A stretch of 64,000 nucleotides of DNA from an uncultured Saprospiraceae bacterium (GTDB lineage Bacteria > Bacteroidota > Bacteroidia > Chitinophagales > Saprospiraceae): positions 1 to 64,000 of the forward strand of contig CALFBG010000026.1 in the NCBI GenBank assembly GCA_937951685.1, written 5' to 3'. The notes beneath the pieces are model-generated. The model was not told the DNA's origin. It did no database searches and saw only the letters and a program-made list of their open reading frames with translations. Positions 62,501 through 64,000 of the stretch are shown in pieces. How positions within the stretch are numbered: position 1 is the stretch's first letter; each line of letters opens with the position of its first letter. Position numbers and translations under genes: made by a program.

Positions 62501-64000
62501 GCGCTACGTAATTTTCGGCGGAGAAGCCTTAAGTCCCAGTAAGCTAGCAGCTTGGTCGGAACGTTATACCGATTGTAAGTTGATCAACATGTACGGGATT
62601 ACCGAAACCACCGTACACGTAACGTACAAAGAACTCACCGCAGAAGATATCCGGTTGGGCATTAGTAATATTGGGAAATCACTACCTAACTTACGTTGTT
62701 ACCTATTGGATACGAGCAAAGCACTTTCTCCCATAGGTGTCTTAGGAGAGTTGTACGTTGCTGGCGCTGGAGTGGTACGCGGTTACCTAAACCGTCGTAA
62801 GCTCAATGCAGAAAGATTCATTGATCATCCTCTGTCTACGGATGGTAAGTTATACCGCACGGGCGATCTCGCGAAATGGTTGCCCAATGGAGATTTAGAA
62901 TACTTAGGTCGAATTGATAATCAAGTAAAAATTAGAGGATATCGTATTGAAATCGGAGAAATCGAAACGGTATTACAACAAGCGACAGCAGTGGCACAGT
63001 GCGTTGTCATCGCTCACCAAGATATTAACGGTGATCCTCGATTGATTGCTTACGTTGTCCCAGAAGATGATTTTAACGAGGCGACACAACAAGAAATTCA
63101 AGAATACTTGAAGGCACAATTACCAGAATATATGTTACCTTCCTTATTGGTGAAGTTAGCTGCTTTACCGCTGACACCCAATGGGAAAATTAACAAAAAA
63201 GCTTTACCACAACCAGATTTTACCGCTTTGCGATCTGGAAAATACGTTGCACCTCGTAATGTAGTAGAAGAACAATTGGTAGCCATTTGGGCTAATTTGT
63301 TGAACGTAGAAAAAGTAGGGGTAGCGGATAATTTCTTCGAACTCGGAGGACATTCGCTGCTGGCTACTCGCCTCGTTTCTGCTATTCGTAAAGCCTTGGC
63401 AAAGGAGTTGAAAATTGCAACACTTTTTGCACATCCTACCGTTGCGGAATTAGCGAAAGTCTTGTCTGAACAACAACCAGCGGATGCGTTGATCATCGAA
63501 AAAGCGACCAGACCGGGACATATTCCCCTTTCGTTCGCACAAGAACGCTTGTGGTTTATTGATCAATTGGAGGGAAGTACTCACTATCACATTCCAATGG
63601 TTTTTGAATTAACAGGAACGGTCGATCCAATAGCTTTAGAAGCAGCCTTTGTGGCAATCTTGGAACGCCACGAAATATTGCGGACGGTTTATAAAACAGA
63701 AGCTGGAATTGCTTATCAAGAAGTAGTCGCACTTAGCGACCGCCCGTGGAAGTTAAACCTTGTCACGGAAGCATTAACGGCAGCTACACTCGAAAATTAC
63801 ATTGAGCAGGAGCTCAACCAAGCATTTGACCTATCAAATGATTTTCTATTGCGAGTCAGCCTACTTACTCAGGAAGCAGGTACACAAGTCTTAGTCATCG
63901 TGATGCATCATATTGCTTCGGATGGCTGGTCAGAGCCGATTTTCTTGGCAGAGCTGCAAGCACTCTATCAAGCGGCAAAAGCGAAGGTGCCCGCAAATTT
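41505..64000 (+). CDS. NRPS4: six complete modules plus partial C domain, runs off the window
   Basis: An open frame from ATG 41505 (context tacaATG) to the edge, at least 7498 residues; I checked the frame at five points and saw no break. Order: EntF-like starter C (HHLMTDG at 135)-A1-PCP(S982); LCL C (H1164)-A2-PCP(S2077); LCL C (H2272)-A3-PCP(S3187)-E (H3370); DCL C (H3856)-A4-PCP(S4702)-E (H4882); DCL C (H5363)-A5-PCP(S6227); LCL C (H6411)-A6-PCP(S7284); LCL C (H7468), cut. H marks the first His of HHxxxDG. Codes: DAEHVGEVTK, DIWEMSADDK, DIWELSADDK, DAEHIGEITK, DAFWLGGTFK (Val), DFWNIGMVHK (Thr). The chain begins directly with a C domain and no docking domain, which suggests chain initiation with an acyl or aryl group. 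A third and fourth residue of D form are expected from the E domains. Confidence 0.95.
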   Translation, partial: MNKLPLHLAQQEVYYDQITDVNSPHYNVGGYVILKGELHKDHFVNAVKDLPTVFDVFQLRFDFQGAMPQCYFAEENLVFEIPELDFSNKLDAPRAAQTWMQSRFEQAFDLQQVQLFEIYLLKIAPQEYWVFSRFHHLMTDGFGFAIMMQHVAKDYTHRITQEEWTAKAPGTYQAEIIGAVEYLSSTSYAKDETYWQSQFDTVPAKLLSPKYKTHSGQQSGRFSLEIPTATRTAFDELAKETGTSLQQLTIAALTIYFGRIAATNNLTLGIPIHKRRNRIQRNLAGMFSGLIPFKSDYQPEQLLKDLIQAVKRQQRSDYRYQNYPISHLNRALHLLAYGRNQVFDVVVNYEPMNFAVDMEGLVTEVKHLSATTGKVLPLEIRWCDYGSEQALELKIDYHLDYFTPPEIEILQARLLFMIGQFEQHLEQKLVDLPLLPTTEKEKLTNYANLIPRTYSPVASLVDAFESQVTKTPKNVALVFGAQSYNYAQLNERSNQLADFLRKNFAIGTGDLVAIHLDRSEWMIIAILGILKTGAAYVPLDQSNPQDRIDYIIQDSACKLVLTPAVLRPFFAQPSAYETHNKLENRVSANALAYLIYTSGSTGKPKGCMIEHHNVLNLIHAQRESFGMTEEEAILQLSNIAFDASVEQIFLALLSGASLHVISKALLLNSEQLVAYLEQQRITHLHTIPSLLKTIKVQAYPALKRVVAGGDKCSVELANAWAQYHDFYNEYGPTETTVTSIVYRLAKGTSVELLNLPIGRPIANTQVFVLNEDGAQLPLGAAGELHIGGAGLAKAYWQRPELTAAKFIDSPFATSTKLYKTGDLVRYEADGNLVFLGRIDEQVKFNGYRIELGEIAAVLQTESSVAQAAVLLQPAQNGEHRLVAYVVPNTTLEKEKLQSYLQAKLPPYMVPAVILELAALPLNANGKLDKSALVNPELSEVLSNKYLAPQTEMEIKLAAIWQAVLGIPKIGVHDNFFELGGHSLHAVRVSSTIKKQLFCEISVKDIFENPNLLTLASWVTQAPKNIVAPIVKVEDRPAELPLSFAQERLWFIDKLEGSQQYHMPGVFRISGNLDSLALERAFKKIVARHEILRTVYKEVEAGFVAQEVLENNWQFSLTTVTNQEQLPKAINNFVQQPFDLAKDYMLRVKLLQLCQEEYVLVIVLHHIAADGWSLAILVEELVKNFGTASTEVLESLPIQYADYALWQKSAVSQQILRNKINYWETQLSGVETLNLSTDFVRPKFQSTQGRLLKHTIPQSLKEDLVALAQAQGSTLFMLLLAAFKVLLYRYSGQKDICVGSPVANRNQNETEALIGFFVNTLALRTNWKENPSFLAFLKAVRTTCLDAYAHQEVPFEQIVDRVVGTRDMSRSPIFQVLFTLQNNPDYSIRKLGDLDLVQEDFMEVAAKFDLSVDLLETPTGIEFSFEYCTDLFLPATIEQMMLHYEKLLSVIVAQPSQSLDELNLVSDQERALILGLTSTTAGESFNAGAKDLSNEQPINLCFEAIAAQHPTAIAVRHHDIAWSYESLNQSANQVARALQAEGIEAGDFVGVYLERSPYVVSALLGILKAGAVYVPLDTQNPKGRIEKMIQNSEARAVICSTAYLPNLVDIAIDTILCLEQSHSVASTGPALALTTPQLITKEKISTYPTTNPENQNEMDSWAYMLYTSGSTGTPKGAISRHNGAMNHLLAEYEDLALADGFRFLQSAGIGSDISVWQILAPLLKAGTLVIIDKYDLLDYDQLLATLERDEINLVEFVPSFAKGLIAHIRSLEVPPSLKNLQWLMFSGEALPVRLVNAWQSLYPHVNLLNAYGPCEASDDISQYQIKNKLHPQLAQVPIGRSIANMNIVILDKLGKLCPIGVAGEICVTGVGVGAGYRGMPEKTAASFVENPFPELLGTTLYRTGDLGKWQADGNLIFLGRMDAQVKIRGHRVELGEIENFLREVAGVAKAHVLVHQENKAPAAVVAFIVAAESDAASTSETAITEDQLWEASAEGLPSYMQPTYFCFVDQLPVNLSDKIDERKLITIFKAQAGKVRSSKKQVAPSNAVEKGIAEIWEGLLQVSVQSIHDDFFELGGHSLLATRVVSLLRKRFEIELPIKQLFVNPTVASLARYIHTTDASVNVDVLAEIVPMTRPEKIPLSFAQERLWFIDKLEGSIHYHIPIVLNLTGTLDVAALEYAFRTIINRHEVLRTVFEEDENGLAYQKILAPLSLDDASSAWKMNYHQAIDFSEEKLERYLQAKIKQAFDLTQDYTLRVELFRRSEKEHQLLLLLHHIASDGWSEAILVEELQIAYAAKLKNEVPELVHLAVQYADYALWQRNYLAGAILGEKLDYWEQHLAGVQELDTPTDFSRPAVQSTRGDRLQYQLDKELYDQLQVLCRQERVSLFMLLLSIFKILLQRYCQQDDICVGTPIANRTQTAIEPLIGFFVNTLALRSNLSNDPDFLDLLAQVKTTTLSAYENQEVPFEKIVDRLNIARDLSRTPIFQIMFALQNNPPAPNLSLGAVDLTIQSTDQLSAKFDLDFDVVETENGLDLTVEYCTDLFRKTTIERLVLHFETLLRAVVANPYQKINSLNMLPATEKASLLGLAAYKNEVWFNRGLQDLSNDLPINVRFENIAAAHPESIAVIHGTRTWSYELVNEKANQIGHSLQQLGIEKGDFVGVYLERTPEFISCLLGILKAGAVYVPLDTQNPTERIEKMMEQSEVKVLISSATLLKNIATTTLQAVLVLEGDAPALIANYNKMGLNCLTSVEVEQADNRNLPNQNELRSFAYLLFTSGSTGLPKGAISRHDGALNHLLAEYEALSLSNGFRFLQSAGIGSDISVWQMLGPLLRAGALVIIDKLDLLDYDCLLSTIEKTKINVVEFVPSYIWGLMDHIKALENKPSLASIDWMLLSGEAVSVKLVNDWKTNYPKIRILNAYGPCEASDDIAQFEVKETLSVNLPRVPIGRPIPNMNIFVLDKQDQLSPIGIAGELCVSGVGVGAGYKGMPAKTAESFVANPFPHTLGDIMYRTGDLARWLEDGNLEFLGRKDNQVKIHGHRVELGEINNLLRQSSKLTEVEVLAHKDQNNKEFLIAFVIVEPTVEQKNIARLELELREDCKVGLPVYMRPTHYCFVEKFPVNLSDKIDANALLKKFFAEGHDKNAISSTTDYLAPRTEIEEKLAIIWQQLLGKDRISVEENFFELGGDSIITIQVVSRARQVGLQIQPRDIFQYQSIAALAKVVKAQAQPIIGEQGVLTGTSPLLPIQSLYFEKEYVKEAPYNQAVLLQIDKNVSARQLEESMTALVAQHDALRFAYTTKNGAWEQAYTDSTATVEQLDLTALTGKAFITTLTENCAAFQTQPKIATGELLKVLWIKTPSTETADRLLMVIHHLAVDGVSWRILLQDLNTALSASFTGTTINLGTKTSSYREWANFLANYATTKPILSQTQHWQNVARAYEPLPIDKKLKKLAKVKDLAAFSLTLDATTTKNLLEKTNTAYRTDINDLLLAALAQTLNTWSGQEKIVIGLEGHGREDLTQQLDISNTVGWFTNIYPVVLTTKHAAPAADLIKSVKEQLRSIPTRGMGYGLLRTWHPDETVRTALAAANWDVVFNYLGQLDNVLTATDWFKEAKEGIGKSEGAQNRLSSALELNAFVLNGCLKLTWSFSKLHFYKKTIEQLAKDYFKNLEKLITHCQTQTSPTWTPNDLGLSSEVSYQALDEFLALPATALGAAEGASIKEEITSLYPLSPIQAGMLFHSLYDETSAHVYIEQYSFDLGEGLKIDCLQAAWDYVLAQHSILRSAFFYDELAMSVQGVYRSVKMPISVIDFTKEANEQAAVLDFLARDHQQTFDFSQAPLMRLNLLHLPSGKYKMVWTCHHILLDGWSMPIIMEELLSAYDHYLTQGETLSLPIRKEDNFEDYIRYLQARDKFEEEAFWTDYLDGFQQPVLLPFAGNTVHRNKGGNSIGHVSLDFNASMTQQFKKFAQAKHLTINTLVQGVWAMLLAKYTASEDVMFGVTVSGRPSDLNKAEERVGLYINTLPLRAKVTPGAQLFPWLTNLQNEQLLTRSYQYNALGEIQQWIGLRGDLFDSILVFENYPMGEVLSQNWSLKIEDVAVKEQTNYLLTIAVNLTDTLHFTFYYNEDLLGASYVEMIKNHFGQALKQFLIPKVKTIAAVELANSLEQKNLQKNFQAPSQAYPKTKSLVACFETQASQSADRIALVFENEVYRYAELNQLSNQFAQFLTQEFALQKEDFVALQVERSEWMIIALLGILKTGAAYVPINIENPKARIDYIIKDSNCKLVVNENIIAQFKAKQTSYDTANLDNGIAADNLAYLIYTSGSTGLPKGCLVEHGGVVNLIYAQQQNFSITANERILQLSNIAFDASVEQIFLALLSGAALHLVARTVLLDAEALSNYIQTHKITHLHTVPSLLRTIPVKKYAALQRVIAGGDKCSIDLANEWAYYHDFYNEYGPTETSITAIQFKVPAQTVFQGTTLPIGKPIANTKVYVLDEQRNNLPIGAVGELYLGGAGVTRGYFNRAELTAERFVKLRQAKGNRVYRTGDLVRWLPDGNIEFVGRVDEQVKVNGYRIELGEIEAAIQKEPSVTSCAVLYQENGQGRPQLVAYVVAKENHTTEHLVATLQTKLPAYMIPTAIFPLAALPLNANGKIDKKALVNLEPTVSSTTDFVEAKNELEASLISIWEQLLKRNPIGIHDNFFELGGDSIVTIQLVSRIKKAGYHLLPKDVFEHQTIHELAQAIQQSKHQIVAEQGRLTGTAALLPIQRWFFDQATATPAHFNQGILLATKKSLDENLLGQAIKAIAAHHDALSFSYQNTAQRYGTPSINLEIVNLLAINTVENLASEITKVSNQYQQSLNLAEGVLMKAVLIKTPAFESEDRLLLIIHHLVVDGVSWRILLDHLETALFALHNHQKIDLGIKTSSFRQWTAALQNYATSPQAMAQLSYWENLGKITAELPVDFTSEEVNTQRDVARYRLSLDADLTEALLRAANQSYHTEINDLLLAALAQTITRWSAQNQVIIGLEGHGREPLFADLDTSNTVGWFTNLYPVALSLETEMSPSDVIKSVKAQLRAVPEKGMAYGALRYLHPDQNVRKQLAHPAASILFNYMGQLDNVVSDSPWFEMAEEGAGADTAPDFPFAHQFVIGAEVRAGMLQLTWDYATTQYKPETIADLAKAYLNDLTNLIQHCQAKPVAEKTVSDYGLPTSIDYRALDQFLNTREENGKLRSTQIDAIYPLSPLQAGMLFHGLFDDTAVAYKEQLSFNLANQIDIVALQQAWSAILQDHTILRSAFFYHELSIPVQVVYQDVDLDFAVVDFSQFTATEQATRLADYLVEDYHAGFDFDLAPLMRIRVVKLSNQYKMIWTFHHILLDGWSTSILLERLLNYYKAFSQGVALPARAPEKFEDYIQYVQAQDKFAAADFWKKYLDGFDTPSLLPFVDNKKDRNKGGTSLSEISLTFEEAFTQQIQRFAQENHLTVNTLVQGVWAILLANYTANQDVVFGVTVSGRPADLAEAEARIGLYINTLALRVNLADFDSVQAYLTDLQKGHTAAREYQYAALNEVQQWSGVQGDFFDSLMVYENYPTQELGAEDWLLDMEEIEVKEQTNYLLTLMVSLKNQLKIKFSFNDQLLASDYVAMMKQHFELVLQEIITKGKDQLSELELLSPPEKAELLVDFNDTVEDYPLGHNLVDLFEAQVKANPQQTALVCSGKSLSYCALDKLANKLAHYLRNEGVQEGTLVGICIDRSLEMVISILGILKAGGVYLPIASDYPQERINYMIDNAQAKFIICNKVYTEIFKDKENLSIIQVEYDWLKINEASKQKLPLSLNAKSKLYVMYTSGSTGNPKGVLIKHQSVVRLIFNRSLNFLNEETVLYQYAPISFDASTFEIWGALLKGGTLVIASPELKSLEGISEELKSAGVNTLWLTAGLFHLAVENYLPFFKGLKYLLSGGDSINATRVQQLLTTHQELVFINGYGPTESTTFATTHRIDNLDQLSLKHNSIGKPIGNTKTYILHPNRTSLAPLACYGELCLAGPGLSLGYIGDEALTAQKFIDNPYGKGDYGKLYRTGDLARWLPNGEIEYLGRIDDQIKLRGYRIELGEIEAVLQQSKLVAQCVVIANTDSTGNKQLVAYVRPEQSFDEKALKRYLKSKLPAYMVPAMIIEVPAFSLSANGKIDRKKLPTPDASSLVAQHYLAPRNAMENRLVDIWKNLLQVAQIGIRDNFFDLGGHSLLVMRLVAAIRSEFDVALSIRDIFVYNKIEDLAQQISQQKVHAQIPKISNQKRPATIPLSFAQERLWFIDQLAGSLHYHIPALFKLAGSLDVQALEEAFQAIIERHEILRTVYDENEAGVLSQWVMAIADRSWTMQRTDCSTTSLAQLCEASINRPFDLASDFMIRAELFQVSATENYLLIVLHHIAADGWSVPIFVEEFAAFYEARKAKQKLDLAPLAIQYADYAIWQKEYLEGSLLEEKLGYWEQQLQGVSPLNLPTDFKRPAVQQNTGKVLQFDFDPSLSTQLQALAQQEEVTLYMLLLSVFKVLLYKYSGQEDICVGSPVANRVQTEIEPLIGFFVNTLALRSDLSNNPAFKTLLAQVKATSLDAYNNQDVPFEKIVDRLAYNRDRSRTPLFQVLFSLENQTEALDLALGELKITPAPFEQDTAKFDLSFQLTQNKNGITALVEYNTDLFLPETIERMHAHFELLLACVVENTSVRIDQLKMLSAAEEKQILESFNPKKIIYPKTDTIVDLFERQVRFTPENSAVDFAGETLSYLELDERANQLANYLRGKGVKEDTLVVLCIEPSIEMIISILGILKAGGAYVPIDPTYPKERINYILDDSNAQLVITNEAHRTLLTELVDVELLFVTSFWENLQKEPVTKPITNLAAANLAYIIYTSGSTGLPKGVLVEHCNVVSLFRHKPETYDFGAADVWTMFHSFCFDFSVWEIFGALLHGGKLIIVPKDIARDTAAFADLLVKEKVTVLNQTPGAFYLLQENYLAQQATTSLRYVIFGGEALSPSKLAAWSERYTDCKLINMYGITETTVHVTYKELTAEDIRLGISNIGKSLPNLRCYLLDTSKALSPIGVLGELYVAGAGVVRGYLNRRKLNAERFIDHPLSTDGKLYRTGDLAKWLPNGDLEYLGRIDNQVKIRGYRIEIGEIETVLQQATAVAQCVVIAHQDINGDPRLIAYVVPEDDFNEATQQEIQEYLKAQLPEYMLPSLLVKLAALPLTPNGKINKKALPQPDFTALRSGKYVAPRNVVEEQLVAIWANLLNVEKVGVADNFFELGGHSLLATRLVSAIRKALAKELKIATLFAHPTVAELAKVLSEQQPADALIIEKATRPGHIPLSFAQERLWFIDQLEGSTHYHIPMVFELTGTVDPIALEAAFVAILERHEILRTVYKTEAGIAYQEVVALSDRPWKLNLVTEALTAATLENYIEQELNQAFDLSNDFLLRVSLLTQEAGTQVLVIVMHHIASDGWSEPIFLAELQALYQAAKAKVPAN
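42870..44310 (+). other. Adenylation domain NRPS4-A1, unassigned (code DAEHVGEVTK)
   Basis: Read from FDASVEQ, LHTIPSL, VVAGGDK and NEYGPTETTVT. Two Glu residues (239, 322) and His face the pocket, suggesting a polar or cationic substrate. It nearly equals the code of A4. Confidence 0.65.
45990..47577 (+). other. Adenylation domain NRPS4-A2, acidic-pocket family (code DIWEMSADDK)
   Basis: Read from SDISVWQ, VEFVPSF, LMFSGEA and NAYGPCEASDD. Same family as NRPS1-A1, with Cys1813 in the YGPCE motif. Probably the same cationic substrate. Confidence 0.7.
49326..50901 (+). other. Adenylation domain NRPS4-A3, acidic-pocket family (code DIWELSADDK)
   Basis: Read from SDISVWQ, VEFVPSY, MLLSGEA and NAYGPCEASDD. 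Adjacent to its sister A2, as expected from tandem duplication; an E domain follows, so the residue should be of D form. Confidence 0.7.
54039..55470 (+). other. Adenylation domain NRPS4-A4, unassigned (code DAEHIGEITK)
   Basis: Read from FDASVEQ, LHTVPSL, VIAGGDK and NEYGPTETSIT. Sister of A1 with only conservative pocket changes (Val to Ile twice). Followed by an E domain. Confidence 0.65.
58542..60047 (+). other. Adenylation domain NRPS4-A5, Val (code DAFWLGGTFK)
   Basis: Read from FDASTFE, LWLTAGLF, YLLSGGD and NGYGPTESTTF. It equals a known Val code (variant of DAFWIGGTFK). No E domain follows. Confidence 0.88.
61713..63218 (+). other. Adenylation domain NRPS4-A6, Thr (code DFWNIGMVHK)
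   Basis: Read from FDFSVWE, LNQTPGAF, VIFGGEA and NMYGITETTVH. It equals the classical Thr code exactly; the YGITE variant of motif A5 is typical of Thr domains. Confidence 0.92.

Noticed and set aside
44444-63496. Several minus-strand ORFs of 60-140 codons opposite the NRPS genes
   Set aside because: They mirror the codon structure of the NRPS frames, repeat at homologous domain positions and carry no protein-family motifs; they are antisense shadows.
41505-64000. Suspicion that NRPS4 is broken because it is so long
   Set aside because: Core motifs near 41907, 51603, 54591, 59001 and 63321 all fall in the same frame and every domain follows in order, so it is one intact frame running off the edge.
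9728-64000. Many internal repeats that could suggest a CRISPR array or tandem repeat locus
   Set aside because: The repetition comes from homologous C, A, PCP and E domains at intervals of about 3 kb or more, not from short regularly spaced repeats.
1-64000. MbtH-like helper protein or phosphopantetheinyl transferase
   Set aside because: I looked through the spacers and found no small ORF with the MbtH pattern and no PPTase; they may lie outside the window.

Overview
The window looks like a chromosomal segment of a low-GC Bacteroidota bacterium, possibly of the Saprospiria or a related class. I infer this from A-rich start contexts with no clear Shine-Dalgarno sequences and from the overall gene style. 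It is dominated by a very large non-ribosomal peptide synthetase (NRPS) locus that continues past the right edge.

Layout. Positions 1-600 hold the 3' end of an unrecognised gene, a hairpin, and two tRNA genes on the minus strand (Pro-UGG and Ser-GCU). From 1556 to 6439 there are three single genes separated by long AT-rich spacers: an aspartate kinase, a stand-alone type II thioesterase, and a LuxR-type regulator whose receiver domain has lost its phosphorylation residues. A compact, probably co-transcribed block runs from 7126 to 38829: a diaminobutyrate-type aminotransferase, a JmjC/cupin-8 oxygenase, NRPS1 (2 modules), NRPS2 (4 modules plus a terminal C domain), an aspartate/glutamate racemase, NRPS3 (A-PCP-TE), and a cyclic-peptide-type ABC exporter. 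A strong hairpin closes it at 38835-38869. A FOXRED2-like flavoprotein follows (39036-40628). After a second terminator and an 876-bp spacer comes NRPS4, from 41505 to beyond the window edge: at least 7498 residues, six complete modules and part of a seventh.

How the genes fit together. I read the ten specificity residues of all 13 adenylation domains by aligning them to GrsA positions. Five match classical codes exactly or almost exactly: Asp (twice), Ser, Val and Thr. One is close to Ile. Three share an unusual acidic code, DIWE[M/L]S[G/A]DDK, two share DAEH[V/I]GE[V/I]TK, and two are unlike any code I know (DAPAMGAVCK, DARHLSLMIK). The accessory genes centre on aspartate. Aspartate kinase plus the aminotransferase can lead, via aspartate semialdehyde, to 2,4-diaminobutyrate. 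The racemase can make D-Asp or D-Glu, and the oxygenase could hydroxylate a residue. NRPS1-3 read colinearly would give X(basic?)-D-Asp-D-Ile(like)-?-Asp-Ser-? before TE release. NRPS1 begins with a TubC-type docking domain and NRPS4 with an EntF-like starter C domain, so NRPS4 (with anything beyond the edge) may act first. That would make a product of at least 14 residues.

The most interesting points are the racemase gene placed inside a module split across two proteins (NRPS2 C domain / NRPS3 A-PCP-TE), the acidic-pocket A-domain family, and the pseudo-receiver regulator. I saw no CRISPR array, insertion sequence, MbtH-like protein or phosphopantetheinyl transferase.
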